DNA of 64,000 nucleotides from an uncultured Clostridia bacterium. Its GTDB lineage: Bacteria; Bacillota; Clostridia; Oscillospirales; Acutalibacteraceae. The position numbers were made by a program, and so were the translations under genes. Location of the stretch: NCBI GenBank assembly GCA_937876205.1, contig CALEII010000033.1:62001-126000 (forward strand), given 5' to 3'. A model generated the notes under the pieces. The model did no database searches and was not told the DNA's origin. It was given only the letters and a program-made list of their open reading frames with translations. Shown piece after piece: positions 27,700-36,746 of this stretch. Numbering within the stretch: position 1 is the stretch's first letter; each line of letters opens with the position of its first letter.

Positions 27700-29481
27700 A
27701 TGAAAACTGCTATAAAAAGAAGTATCAGCATTCTTCTTGTTTCAATACTTTGTATCTCTGTTTTTGCGATCAGCGGCTCTGCAAAGGAGCCGTGTGATTG
27801 CGGTAATACACCCACTGTCATTGTTCCCGGACTTATGCAGTCAAGTACTTATCTTTATAACGATGACGGTACAATAAATGAAGATTATGACGCCCCGTTC
27901 TTTATGGAGGACACAGACACTATCACCGATATGGCTGTAAAGAATCTTCTCGGTCCTCTTGTGTCAACACTTTTTACTCAGTCCGATAAAGACGGTAAAT
28001 TTGCTCAGGCACTTGCAGACACCATCTGCAGCGTTATCGGTGAAAAAATAAAATCTGACAGCAACGGCAACACTGTATATAATGTTGATGCTGTTCATTA
28101 CAAGGGCAGCTATGCCGAATGTACTCCCTTCGAGAAGTATCACATTCTCAGCTGCGTGCCTATTCAGGATTATCTTGATATTGCAGGCGAAGATCATCTG
28201 TATTATTACTCATTCAACTCCTTCGGCAATCTTGATAAAATCACTGCAGGACTTTATGACCTTATTCAACAGGTAAAAGCAGAAACAGGTCATGATAAAA
28301 TAAATCTTGTACCCATCAGCCAGGGCGGTGCGGTTGCAAACAATCTTCTTGAGTATTATCCCGATGTTATGGATTCTCTTGACAGACTTATTTATGTTGT
28401 TCCCTGTCTTGACGGTACATCAATTGTAAGTGATATATATGTTCACGGTGTTCTTGATGATCCCGAGGCAATTTACGGCTATATGATTCCCGAGCTTATG
28501 GGTGACGATATGACAAGCAAGCTCATAAGAATCGCACTTCGTCTTCTTCCCGAGGCAGTGCTTCAGGATGTGCTTGACAGAGCATTTGACACACTTATAA
28601 GCGACTATCTCAAAAACACCACAACAATGTGGGCGTTTATCAAGGCGGCTGATTATGAAAAGGCTGCCGAGAAATACCTTTCAGGTGCTGAAAATGCAGA
28701 AATCCGCCGTCAGGCAGATTCATATCAGCAGGCAAGACTCAATTCTGATGCAAACATACTCAAAGCAATTGAAAAGGGCGTAGAGGTTTTCAATATCGTT
28801 GACTATAACGATGCGCTCTATCCGATTGTTGATTCCTGGAACAAAGTGAATGCAGACGGCGTTATTGACCTTGATTCTACCTCAATGGGTGCATATGCCG
28901 CTCCTGTAGGTAAAACACTTCCCGAGGGATATTCTCAGCAGGGCAACAGCTTCGGCACTTGTTCAGACCCCTCACATAATCACATTGATTCTCACAATGT
29001 TGTTGATGCGTCAACAGGACTTCTGCCCGACCACACTTTCTATTATTACAATGCTGACCACGAAGCAACAGGCAGCAATGATTCACTTATCAGCCTTATC
29101 GTAAATCTTCTTTACGATGATAATTTTACTGATGTCTACAGCTATCCCGAGATTTATCCCCAGTTTAATGAAGCAAGAGACGGAAGACATATGAAGAATC
29201 TTGTGAACTGGTCAAAGACACTTCTTGCCGGCAAGAGTGATGAGGAATATCCCGAGCTGCGTGCAGCAGTTGCAAAGGCAGAAAAGCTTCTTGGTGAAAC
29301 AGTTGTTGATTACAACGAAAGCCTTGAAGCAATGGAGAATCTTGAAGCTCTCTATAAAGCTGCAAACGGTGAAGCACCCGAAGAAAAGAGTCTGACAGAT
29401 AAGCTTCTTGAAAAAATTGTTGACGGACTATTCAATTTTGTTGAAACAAGATATCCCAACAGAAGCTTTTCAGGCAAATAA
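27700..29481 (+). CDS. Secreted alpha/beta-hydrolase (lipase-like)
   Basis: A 593-residue protein with GGAGGGAT upstream. Signal peptide about residues 1-28 (ISILLVSILCISVFAISGSA). The start of the fold (TPTVIVPGLMQS) and the nucleophile elbow VPISQGGAVANN, with Ser207, mark an alpha/beta-hydrolase. The elbow is P-I-S-Q-G rather than the usual G-x-S-x-G. A probable catalytic His lies in the CSDPSHNHIDSHN region, and the Asp is not certain. The C-terminal 90 residues form a FIVAR-like helical region (RAAVAKAEKLLGETVVDYN) and end in a charged helix. Position after a sugar transporter hints at action on an acylated sugar or lipid, but the substrate is unknown. Confidence 0.75.
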   Translation: MKTAIKRSISILLVSILCISVFAISGSAKEPCDCGNTPTVIVPGLMQSSTYLYNDDGTINEDYDAPFFMEDTDTITDMAVKNLLGPLVSTLFTQSDKDGKFAQALADTICSVIGEKIKSDSNGNTVYNVDAVHYKGSYAECTPFEKYHILSCVPIQDYLDIAGEDHLYYYSFNSFGNLDKITAGLYDLIQQVKAETGHDKINLVPISQGGAVANNLLEYYPDVMDSLDRLIYVVPCLDGTSIVSDIYVHGVLDDPEAIYGYMIPELMGDDMTSKLIRIALRLLPEAVLQDVLDRAFDTLISDYLKNTTTMWAFIKAADYEKAAEKYLSGAENAEIRRQADSYQQARLNSDANILKAIEKGVEVFNIVDYNDALYPIVDSWNKVNADGVIDLDSTSMGAYAAPVGKTLPEGYSQQGNSFGTCSDPSHNHIDSHNVVDASTGLLPDHTFYYYNADHEATGSNDSLISLIVNLLYDDNFTDVYSYPEIYPQFNEARDGRHMKNLVNWSKTLLAGKSDEEYPELRAAVAKAEKLLGETVVDYNESLEAMENLEALYKAANGEAPEEKSLTDKLLEKIVDGLFNFVETRYPNRSFSGK

Positions 29482-29491
29482 AAATAATATT

Positions 29492-29522
29492 TCAGGCAGG
29501 GGTGACCTTGCCTGATTTTTTA
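29492..29522 (+). terminator. Terminator after the secreted hydrolase
   Basis: TCAGGCA / TGCCTGA stem with a 10-nt loop, followed by TTTTTTAT. Confidence 0.75.
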
Positions 29523-29546
29523 TCAGAATTTGTAGAAGTCTTCATC

Positions 29547-29710
29547 GTAGGAGCTGCCATTGGCAGTCCGGCACGATAGTGAAAATGCCGTAACGGACGC
29601 CCAATGGGCGCCCCTACCGGATTGATTTCGCAATTATATAATTCAACACCGTCAGGTGTTCCACAATTGCGAATTGCAAATTTAATATGTCGAGAGTACC
29701 TCGACATATT
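29547..29710. repeat. Hairpin-rich intergenic repeat block
   Basis: The gap between the hydrolase and glgB (372 bp) contains no gene. It holds a 71-bp imperfect palindrome bounded by GTAGGAGC and GCCCCTAC (29547-29617), with CCATTGG / CCAATGG near each end. A nested hairpin TTCGCAATT...AATTGCGAA encloses AACACC-gtca-GGTGTT (29627-29673), and an 11-bp stem AATATGTCGAG / CTCGACATATT lies at 29684-29710. This architecture is typical of dispersed palindromic (REP/MITE-like) units. Confidence 0.75.
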
Positions 29711-29784
29711 ACTGTTTGTGCAAATATTACAAATTGAGTAAAAAAATATTAGCAGGTTATCTTGCAATATGGTCAAAAAATCTC

Positions 29785-29813
29785 TTGAAATGTTTAAAAT
29801 AAAGTGATAAAAT
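29785..29813 (+). promoter_or_regulatory. Promoter of the glgBCD operon
   Basis: TTGAAA (29785-29790), 17-bp spacer, TAAAAT (29808-29813), 40 bp before the glgB start. Confidence 0.65.
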
Positions 29814-29853
29814 AGTATCATATATAACTATAGGTGGCGAAAGGAGTGCTGAA

Positions 29854-31743
29854 ATGGAACAGAAAATCAAGGATGAATACCGTGTGCCGATGTATCTTTT
29901 TCACGAAGGAAGCAATGCAAGGGCATACGAATTTCTCGGCGCTCACCGTACTGCTGACGGTAAAACTGTTTTCAGAGTATGGGCACCGAATGCTGTTTCG
30001 GTTGCTGTTGCAGGTGAATTCAACGGCTGGTCACAAAATGCAGCCCCGATGCACCGTATAAACGACGGCGCAATATGGGAAGCTTTTGTTGACGGTGTGA
30101 AGCTTTATGATTCATATAAATACAGCATCACTGCCCGTAACGGAAAAACCTTTATGAAGGCTGACCCCTACGGCTTCCATACAGAGACTCGTCCTGACAC
30201 GGCATCAAAGTTTTATGATATAAGCACTTTTGAGTGGGATGATGACGAATGGCAGGCAGAGAAGAAAAAATCACCTGTCTATTCTTCCCCCGTGAATATC
30301 TATGAGGTTCATGCGGGCTCTTGGCGTCTTCACGATGACGGAAATTTTTATTCTTACCGTGACCTTGCAGATGCAATCGTGCCTTATGTAAAGGATATGG
30401 GCTACACTCATATTGAGTTTCTGCCTCTTACTGAATATCCCTTTGACGGCTCCTGGGGCTATCAGGTAACAGGATATTTTGCTCCCACATCAAGATACGG
30501 CACTCCCGAGGACTTTGCTTATCTTATAAACAAGTGCCACAAAAACGGCATTTCGGTTATACTTGACTGGGTGCCTGCCCATTTCCCGAAAGATGCCTCA
30601 GGACTTTATGAGTTCGACGGCACACCCTGCTATGAATATGCAGACCCGAGAAAAGGTGAGCATTACGGATGGGGTACAAGAGTTTTTGATTACGGCAAAA
30701 AAGAGGTGCGAAGCTTTCTTCTTTCAAGTGCCGAGTTCTGGCTCAGGGAATATCACATTGACGGAATCCGTGTTGATGCTGTGGCTTCAATGCTTTATCT
30801 TGACTACGGCAGGGATGACGGTCAGTGGGTTGCAAATGAAAAAGGCGGCAGAGAGAATCTTGAAGCCGTTGCGTTCCTGAGAAAGCTCAATGAGGTTGTG
30901 TTCCGTGAGCATCCCGAGGTGCTTATGATTGCTGAAGAAAGCACAGCCTGGCCTCTTGTAACAAAGCCCACTGCAATAGGCGGTCTCGGTTTCAATTTTA
31001 AATGGAATATGGGCTGGATGAACGATATCCTCAGATATTTCGGTCTTGACGGCTATTTCAGAAAGTATAATCACGACCTTATAACGTTCTCATTCTTCTA
31101 CGCATTTTCAGAAAACTTCATTCTGCCCATTTCACACGATGAGGTTGTTCACGGCAAGAAGTCACTTCTTGACAAAATGCCGGGTGAATATGAAGAAAAG
31201 TTCCATTCAATGAGAGCATTCCTCGGCTATATGTATGCTCATCCGGGCAAGAAGCTGTTATTTATGGGGCAGGAATTCGGTCAGTTCATCGAGTGGGATG
31301 AAAAAAAACAGCTCGACTGGTTCCTTCTTGATTACGATGCCCATAAGAATCTGCAGAAATATGTGAAAGCACTTAATCACTTCTACAAAGATAACTCACC
31401 TATGTGGGAGATTGATTACTCCTGGGAGGGCTTTAAGTGGCTTGTCAGTGATGACTGTGACAACTCTGTCATCGCGTTTGAACGAATAAATGAAAAAGGT
31501 GATACGATTATTGCAGTGTGCAATTTCACAAATGTTGAAAGACCGTCATATATGATAGGCGTACCTGAAAAAGGAGCTTATGATGTTGTATTCAATTCCG
31601 ATAATAAGGATTTCGGCGGTAAGGGTATGAGCAAAAAGCGTGTATACCGTACAAAGAAGCAGCCTATGCACGGTATGGAATACAGTATAGATATGTCATT
31701 GCCCCCGCTTTCGACAATTTATCTGAAGTACAGAAAAGTATAA
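29854..31743 (+). CDS. glgB: 1,4-alpha-glucan branching enzyme
   Basis: A 629-residue GH13 enzyme that introduces alpha-1,6 branches into glycogen in the cytoplasm. An N-terminal CBM48 (VFRVWAPNAVSVAVAGEFNGW) is followed by the catalytic barrel with DWVPAHFPKD, GIRVDAVASML (nucleophile Asp), IAEESTAW (acid/base Glu) and ISHDEVVHG. An all-beta C-terminal domain closes it. Length is normal. The start is at ATG 29854 after GGAGTGCTGAA. First gene of glgB-glgC-glgD. Confidence 0.97.
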   Translation: MEQKIKDEYRVPMYLFHEGSNARAYEFLGAHRTADGKTVFRVWAPNAVSVAVAGEFNGWSQNAAPMHRINDGAIWEAFVDGVKLYDSYKYSITARNGKTFMKADPYGFHTETRPDTASKFYDISTFEWDDDEWQAEKKKSPVYSSPVNIYEVHAGSWRLHDDGNFYSYRDLADAIVPYVKDMGYTHIEFLPLTEYPFDGSWGYQVTGYFAPTSRYGTPEDFAYLINKCHKNGISVILDWVPAHFPKDASGLYEFDGTPCYEYADPRKGEHYGWGTRVFDYGKKEVRSFLLSSAEFWLREYHIDGIRVDAVASMLYLDYGRDDGQWVANEKGGRENLEAVAFLRKLNEVVFREHPEVLMIAEESTAWPLVTKPTAIGGLGFNFKWNMGWMNDILRYFGLDGYFRKYNHDLITFSFFYAFSENFILPISHDEVVHGKKSLLDKMPGEYEEKFHSMRAFLGYMYAHPGKKLLFMGQEFGQFIEWDEKKQLDWFLLDYDAHKNLQKYVKALNHFYKDNSPMWEIDYSWEGFKWLVSDDCDNSVIAFERINEKGDTIIAVCNFTNVERPSYMIGVPEKGAYDVVFNSDNKDFGGKGMSKKRVYRTKKQPMHGMEYSIDMSLPPLSTIYLKYRKV

Positions 31744-31783
31744 TAAAAATAACATACAGCACTAAACGAAAGGATTGATTATT

Positions 31784-33004
31784 ATGGCAAGAAAAACAGA
31801 ATGTCTGGCTATGCTTCTTGCAGGCGGACAGGGTAGCAGACTTGGCATACTTACAAAAAATGTGGCAAAGCCTGCCGTTCCTTACGGAGGTAAATACAGA
31901 ATTATTGACTTCCCCCTTTCAAACTGCATAAACTCAGGTATTGACACTGTCGGTGTTCTCACTCAGTATCAGCCTCTTGAACTCAATGATTATATCGGCA
32001 ACGGTCAGGCTTGGGACCTTGACAGAGCAAACGGCGGCGTACACATTCTTTCACCCTATCAGCAGATTAAGGGTACAGACTGGTACAGAGGCACTGCAAA
32101 CGCAATTTATCAGAATATAAACTTTATCGACAGATACAATCCCGAATATGTCGCAGTTCTTTCAGGTGACCATATTTACAAGATGGACTATGCAAAGATG
32201 CTTGATTACCACAAGGAAAAGGGCGCAGCATGTACAATCGCAATGCTTGAAGTGCCTTGGGAAGAGGCTTCGAGATTCGGTCTGATGTTCGTTGATGATG
32301 ACGGCAGAATCACAGCCTTTGAAGAAAAGCCCAAGAATCCCAAGAGCAACAAGGCTTCAATGGGTGTTTATATGTTCACTTGGAGCAAGCTTCGTGAATA
32401 CCTTATTGCTGACGAAGCAAAAGAAGGCTCATCAAACGACTTCGGTAAGGATGTTATCCCCGCAATGCATTCTGCAGGCGAAGTAATGGTTGCATTCCCC
32501 TTTGACGGCTACTGGAAAGACGTAGGAACTATAGACAGTCTCTGGGAAGCTAACCTTGACCTGCTCAATCCTGTTGCTAATATCGACCTTTCTGACAAGA
32601 GCTGGAAGATTTATTCAAACAATCCTGTGACACCGCCCCAGTATGTATCAGATACTGCAGAAATACAGAATTCACTTATCACGGGCGGCAGTCACGTTGA
32701 GGGTTCGGTTGATTATTCAATTCTCTTCTCAAATGTTACCGTTGAAGAGGGTGCAGAGGTCAAGTATTCAATCGTTATGCCCGGCGCAAAGGTTGAAAAA
32801 GGCGCAAAGGTGCAGTATGCAATGGTTGCTGAAAACGCAGTTGTTAAATCGGGCGCAGTTGTGGGTGAAGACCCTCAGGAATGCGAAGACAGAGATAAAT
32901 GGGGCGTGGCTGTTGTCGGTCCCAACCTCACAATCGGTGAGAATGCAAAGGTAAAAGCACAGACCATGGTGGTTGAAGATGTAGAAGGAGGTGCTGAAGT
33001 ATGA
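31784..33004 (+). CDS. glgC: Glucose-1-phosphate adenylyltransferase
   Basis: A 406-residue enzyme making ADP-glucose from glucose-1-phosphate and ATP, the committed step of glycogen synthesis. The start is ATG 31784 (MARKTECLAM), 9 bp after an AAAGGA site; the TTG at 31775 directly abuts that site and is unlikely. Seen motifs: LAGGQGSRLG (nucleotide binding), SGDHIYKMDY, FEEKPKNPKSN and a left-handed beta-helix C-terminus. Its stop overlaps glgD by 4 bp (ATGA). Confidence 0.97.
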   Translation: MARKTECLAMLLAGGQGSRLGILTKNVAKPAVPYGGKYRIIDFPLSNCINSGIDTVGVLTQYQPLELNDYIGNGQAWDLDRANGGVHILSPYQQIKGTDWYRGTANAIYQNINFIDRYNPEYVAVLSGDHIYKMDYAKMLDYHKEKGAACTIAMLEVPWEEASRFGLMFVDDDGRITAFEEKPKNPKSNKASMGVYMFTWSKLREYLIADEAKEGSSNDFGKDVIPAMHSAGEVMVAFPFDGYWKDVGTIDSLWEANLDLLNPVANIDLSDKSWKIYSNNPVTPPQYVSDTAEIQNSLITGGSHVEGSVDYSILFSNVTVEEGAEVKYSIVMPGAKVEKGAKVQYAMVAENAVVKSGAVVGEDPQECEDRDKWGVAVVGPNLTIGENAKVKAQTMVVEDVEGGAEV

Positions 33005-34116
33005 TAGGCAAGAGCGTATTGGGTATTCTTTATTCAGATGCATATAATGACTGTATCAGTGACCTTACAGCGCTGAGAACTGCAGGTTCAGTTCCTTACG
33101 GCGGCAGATACCGTTTTATTGACTTCCCCCTTTCAAATATGGTCAACAGCGGTGTAATCAAGGTAGGCGTTATCGCAAAGAGCAACTATCGTTCACTTAT
33201 GGACCATGTGGGTTCAGGCAAGTCCTGGGACCTTTCAAGAAAGAATGCAGGTCTTTTCATTCTTCCGCCCTATAACTTCGGTGGCGGTCAGTATTCAGGC
33301 AGACTTGAGGCTCTGCGCAACACAATGGATTTCATTCAGGCTTCAAACGAAGAATATGTTCTTCTTTGTGATACAAATATCATCTGCAATATGGATTTTG
33401 CAAAGCTTGTTGAGTATCACGAAGAAAAAGAAGCTGACATCACTATCTGCTATAAGAACGGCAGATATCCTCAGCTTGCAAATCTTATGAAGTTTAAGCC
33501 CGAAGCAGACGGCAGAATCAGAAAAATGGCAGTTCCTCCTCAGGCAGAAGAGGGCGAAGGTACATACGGTGTGAATATCATTGTTATGAAGAAGTCTCTT
33601 CTTGAAAGACTGGTGATTCAGGCAACTGCAGGTGATTATGATATCTTTGAAAAAGAAGTTATTATGAAAAACCTTGACAAGCTTAATGTTTACGGCTATG
33701 AAATTGACACATTCTGCTCTGTAATCGATTCTATGCAGACATATTATGACACAAATATGGCACTGCTTGACCCCTCAATCAGTGCTGACGTGTTCAACCG
33801 TGACAACCCTGTCTATACAAAGGTTCATGACGATATGCCCACAATTTTCGGCATCGGCTCCAAGACAAAGAACTGTATTCTTGCAGACGGATGTAAGATT
33901 GAAGGTGAGGTTGAGAATTCTGTTCTCTTCAGAGGCGTTCACGTTGCCAAGGGTGCAGTTGTTAAGAATTCTGTCATTATGCAGTCCTGCTACATCGGTG
34001 AGGATGCAAATCTTAACTGTGTGATTATGGATAAAAACGGCGTAATCAGACCCAGAAAATCAATTTCAGGTGACAGCACATACCCCATTTACATCGGCAA
34101 AAACATTACTATTTAA
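33001..34116 (+). CDS. glgD: GlgD regulatory subunit of ADP-glucose pyrophosphorylase
   Basis: A 371-residue GlgC paralogue. It keeps the nucleotidyltransferase fold (VPYGGRYRFIDFPLSN, LLCDTNIICNMDF) but lacks the GGxGxRL loop at the N-terminus, as known for GlgD, which forms a heteromer with GlgC and modulates it. The pair is typical of Firmicutes. It is translationally coupled to glgC. The operon terminator probably lies at 34152-34183, beyond the parB promoter. Confidence 0.95.
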   Translation: MIGKSVLGILYSDAYNDCISDLTALRTAGSVPYGGRYRFIDFPLSNMVNSGVIKVGVIAKSNYRSLMDHVGSGKSWDLSRKNAGLFILPPYNFGGGQYSGRLEALRNTMDFIQASNEEYVLLCDTNIICNMDFAKLVEYHEEKEADITICYKNGRYPQLANLMKFKPEADGRIRKMAVPPQAEEGEGTYGVNIIVMKKSLLERLVIQATAGDYDIFEKEVIMKNLDKLNVYGYEIDTFCSVIDSMQTYYDTNMALLDPSISADVFNRDNPVYTKVHDDMPTIFGIGSKTKNCILADGCKIEGEVENSVLFRGVHVAKGAVVKNSVIMQSCYIGEDANLNCVIMDKNGVIRPRKSISGDSTYPIYIGKNITI

Positions 34117-34119
34117 TAA

Positions 34120-34148
34120 TTGACAATATAAAACGGATAATGTATAAT
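34120..34148 (+). promoter_or_regulatory. Consensus promoter of parB
   Basis: TTGACA (34120-34125), 17-bp spacer, TATAAT (34143-34148) preceded by TG. A perfect consensus pair, 3 bp after the glgD stop codon. Confidence 0.85.
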
Positions 34149-34151
34149 GTG

Positions 34152-34183
34152 GGGTGGGATGGATGTCCCACCCTATATTTTTC
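34152..34183 (+). terminator. Terminator-like hairpin overlapping the parB transcription start
   Basis: GGGTGGGA (34152-34159) / TCCCACCC (34166-34173) with a 6-nt loop and a TATATTTTTC tail. It would terminate glgBCD read-through; the predicted parB start point (about 34155) falls inside the 5' arm. Confidence 0.7.
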
Positions 34184-34207
34184 ATTTGAATGTGGGAGGA
34201 AAGAAAA

Positions 34208-35068
34208 ATGCCACCTAAAAAAGGCGGATTGGGAAAAGGTTTTAATGCTCTTTTTGAAGACAATTCTTTTGACGAGATGTCTGACGGCAACGGTGTGCTC
34301 ACACTTAAGCTGCACGATATCGAGCCTAATAAAAATCAGCCCAGACAGGTGTTTGATGACGAAGCTCTTTCTGAACTCGCTGACAGTATCAGGGAGCACG
34401 GTGTTCTTCAGCCCCTTATTGTGAGACCTGTTGCAGACGGCTCTTATCAGCTTGTTGCAGGTGAAAGACGTTGGCGTGCTTCCCGCCTTGCAGGGCTTAC
34501 AGAGGTTCCCGTAATTGTCAGAACGCTTAATGATTCCGAGGTTGCAGTAATTGCACTTATAGAAAATCTGCAGAGAGAAAATCTCAACCCTATTGAAGAG
34601 GCTGAGGGTATAAGCAGACTTATTGAAGAATATTCATTCACTCAGGAGCAGGCTGCCGAGAAGCTCGGCAAGTCCCGTACTGCTGTTACAAACACATTGC
34701 GGCTTATGAATCTGCCTGAAAAGGTCAGAAGCCTTGTCAGTGATGAGTTCCTTACAGCAGGTCACGCAAGAGCACTTCTGGGGCTTACCGAAAAGGGTAT
34801 AATAGAAGAAATTGCCGACGAGGTTGTTGCAAAGAAGCTCTCTGTGCGTGAAACAGAAAAACTCGTCAAGCAGATGAATTCTTACACAGAGAAAAAGCCG
34901 AAGAAGCTTAAAAAACGTGATACCTTCTATGACGAGGTTGAGCTTTCACTGTCAGACACTCTCGGCAGAAAAGTTACTGTCAGGGATTCAGGCAGAGGCG
35001 GCAAAATTGAATTTGAGTTTTTTGATAAAGACGACCTTATGAAGCTCGCAAAGCTTTTTGAGGATTAA
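34208..35068 (+). CDS. parB: ParB/Spo0J-family chromosome partitioning protein
   Basis: A 286-residue protein. ATG 34208 (MPPKKGGLGKGFNALF) is selected because GGGAGGAAAG lies just upstream; an ATG at 34190 precedes that site. The CTPase/ParB domain has LKLHDIEPNKNQPRQ, GERRWRASRLAG and IALIENLQRENLNPIEEA. A helix-turn-helix (FTQEQAAEKLGKSRTAVTNTL) binds parS, and a C-terminal dimerisation domain follows. No parA lies next to it; the neighbours are glgD and serS. It acts in origin segregation and, in spore formers, in sporulation control. Confidence 0.93.
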   Translation: MPPKKGGLGKGFNALFEDNSFDEMSDGNGVLTLKLHDIEPNKNQPRQVFDDEALSELADSIREHGVLQPLIVRPVADGSYQLVAGERRWRASRLAGLTEVPVIVRTLNDSEVAVIALIENLQRENLNPIEEAEGISRLIEEYSFTQEQAAEKLGKSRTAVTNTLRLMNLPEKVRSLVSDEFLTAGHARALLGLTEKGIIEEIADEVVAKKLSVRETEKLVKQMNSYTEKKPKKLKKRDTFYDEVELSLSDTLGRKVTVRDSGRGGKIEFEFFDKDDLMKLAKLFED

Positions 35069-35083
35069 AGGAGAATACAGAAA

Positions 35084-36370
35084 ATGATTGACATTAAATT
35101 TTTAAGGGAAAATCCTGATGTTGTAAGAGAAAACATCAAAAAGAAATTTCAGGACAGTAAGCTTCCTCTTGTTGATGAAGTAATTGCTCTTGATAAGGAA
35201 TACAGAGAAAACAAGACAAATGCAGACAATCTCAGAGCTTCAAGAAACAAGGTTTCAAAGCAGATTGGTATGCTTATGGCTCAGGGCAAGAGGGATGAAG
35301 CTGAAGAGGCTAAGAAGCTTGTTGCTCAGCAGGCTCAGGAGCTGGCTTCCTGTGAAGCAAAGGAAACAGAGCTTTCAGAAAAAATCAAGAAGATAATGAT
35401 GATTATTCCCAATATCATTGACCCCAGCGTGCCTGTAGGTAAGGATGATTCTGAGAATGTAGAGGTTCAGAAATACGGTGAACCCGTAACACCCGATTTT
35501 GAAGTTCCTTATCACACAGATATTATGGAGCGTTTCTGCGGTATTGACCTTGATTCTGCAAGACGTGTTGCAGGTAACGGCTTCTACTATCTTATGGGCG
35601 ATATCGCAAGACTCCACTCAGCAGTTATCTCTTACGCAAGAGATTTTATGATTGACAGAGGCTTCACATATGTTGTTCCTCCTTTTATGATTCGTGCAGA
35701 TGTTGTAACAGGCGTTATGAGCTTTGCTGAAATGGAAGCTATGATGTACAAGATTGAGGGTGAGGACCTTTATCTTATCGGCACAAGTGAACACTCAATG
35801 ATCGGTAAATTTATCGACCAGATGATTCCCGAAGAGCAGCTTCCTCTCACACTCACAAGCTATTCACCCTGCTTCCGTAAGGAAAAGGGCGCTCACGGTA
35901 TAGAAGAACGTGGCGTTTACAGAATTCATCAGTTCGAGAAGCAGGAAATGGTTGTTGTATGTAAGCCCGAAGAAAGCCCCAAGTGGTTCGATGTTCTCTG
36001 GCAGAATACAGTTGACCTCTTCCGTTCACTCGATATTCCCGTAAGAACTCTTGAATGCTGCTCAGGCGACCTTGCAGACCTTAAGGTTAAGTCAGTTGAC
36101 GTTGAAGCATGGTCACCCAGACAGCAGAAGTATTTCGAGGTCGGCTCCTGCTCAAACCTCGGCGATGCTCAGGCAAGAAGACTTTCAATCAGAGTCAAGG
36201 GCAAGACAGAAAAATACCTTGCTCACACTCTTAACAATACTGTTGTTGCTCCTCCCAGAATGCTTATCGCATTCCTTGAGAACAACCTCAATGCAGACGG
36301 CAGCGTAAATATCCCCGTAGCCCTCAGACCTTATATGGGTGGTATGGAGAAAATGATTCCCAAACAGTAA
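35084..36370 (+). CDS. serS: Seryl-tRNA synthetase
   Basis: A 428-residue class II synthetase with AAAGGAGAAT upstream. An N-terminal coiled-coil arm (residues about 1-105) recognises the long variable arm of tRNA-Ser. Motif 2 (FRKEKGAHGIEERGVYRIHQF split over FRKEKGAHG and GVYRIHQFEK) and motif 3 (APPRMLIAFLENN) are present. It follows parB by 15 bp and is probably co-transcribed with it. No T-box leader is present. Confidence 0.97.
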   Translation: MIDIKFLRENPDVVRENIKKKFQDSKLPLVDEVIALDKEYRENKTNADNLRASRNKVSKQIGMLMAQGKRDEAEEAKKLVAQQAQELASCEAKETELSEKIKKIMMIIPNIIDPSVPVGKDDSENVEVQKYGEPVTPDFEVPYHTDIMERFCGIDLDSARRVAGNGFYYLMGDIARLHSAVISYARDFMIDRGFTYVVPPFMIRADVVTGVMSFAEMEAMMYKIEGEDLYLIGTSEHSMIGKFIDQMIPEEQLPLTLTSYSPCFRKEKGAHGIEERGVYRIHQFEKQEMVVVCKPEESPKWFDVLWQNTVDLFRSLDIPVRTLECCSGDLADLKVKSVDVEAWSPRQQKYFEVGSCSNLGDAQARRLSIRVKGKTEKYLAHTLNNTVVAPPRMLIAFLENNLNADGSVNIPVALRPYMGGMEKMIPKQ

Positions 36371-36382
36371 TAAAAAAAATCA

Positions 36383-36412
36383 ACAGCGTATCGGAACTGA
36401 CCGATACGCTGT
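36383..36412. terminator. Bidirectional terminator after serS
   Basis: A 12-bp stem ACAGCGTATCGG / CCGATACGCTGT with a 6-nt loop. The A-run upstream gives a T-tract for the convergent XRE gene. Nearly identical to the hairpin at 37010-37038. Confidence 0.8.
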
Positions 36413-36415
36413 AAT

Positions 36416-36661
36416 TTATTGTATTTCTTGTTCCAGATTTCTGAAATACTCTGTGTCAAAGAATTCCGTTATTGAAATATCGAGTCCGTCACAGAGCTTT
36501 TTGATTGTTGAAATACCCGGATTCTTACTCTGATTGTAAAAAATTGATTTTACAGTTGTATAGGGTACACCTGAAATGCTTGCTAATCTGCAAAAATTTA
36601 TATCTTTCTGATTACACAGTTCTTCAAATCTTTTTTTAACTGCTTCAGTAATATTCATCAT
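36416..36661 (-). CDS. Small XRE-family transcriptional regulator
   Basis: An 81-residue protein. ATG 36661 is set by CAGGAGTGAGA directly upstream. The helix-turn-helix is INFCRLASISGVPYTTVKSI followed by NPGISTIKKLCDGLDISITE, typical of Cro/C1-type regulators of Clostridia. It is downstream of, and probably co-transcribed with, a 55-residue protein. Three copies of an ACTATATATAGT-type sequence surround the pair and are likely its operators, suggesting autoregulation. Confidence 0.85.
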   Translation of the reverse strand: MMNITEAVKKRFEELCNQKDINFCRLASISGVPYTTVKSIFYNQSKNPGISTIKKLCDGLDISITEFFDTEYFRNLEQEIQ

Positions 36662-36704
36662 TCTCACTCCTGACAAAACAATTTTATAATTTTTATCAGA
36701 AGTG

Positions 36705-36746
36705 TATAGACTATATATTATACGATTATACTATATATAGTCTTTA
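36705..36746. promoter_or_regulatory. Operator-like 34-bp palindrome between the 55-residue gene and the XRE gene
   Basis: GACTATATATTATA (36709-36722) and TATACTATATATAGTC (36727-36742) form an inverted pair. A third copy lies at 36922-36947. The repeated core is TATACTATATATAGTC. Confidence 0.6.

Noticed and set aside
35040..35084. T-box leader of serS (and of cysES)
   Set aside because: The gap before serS is 15 bp and the cysE leader is only about 60 nt; neither can hold a T-box.
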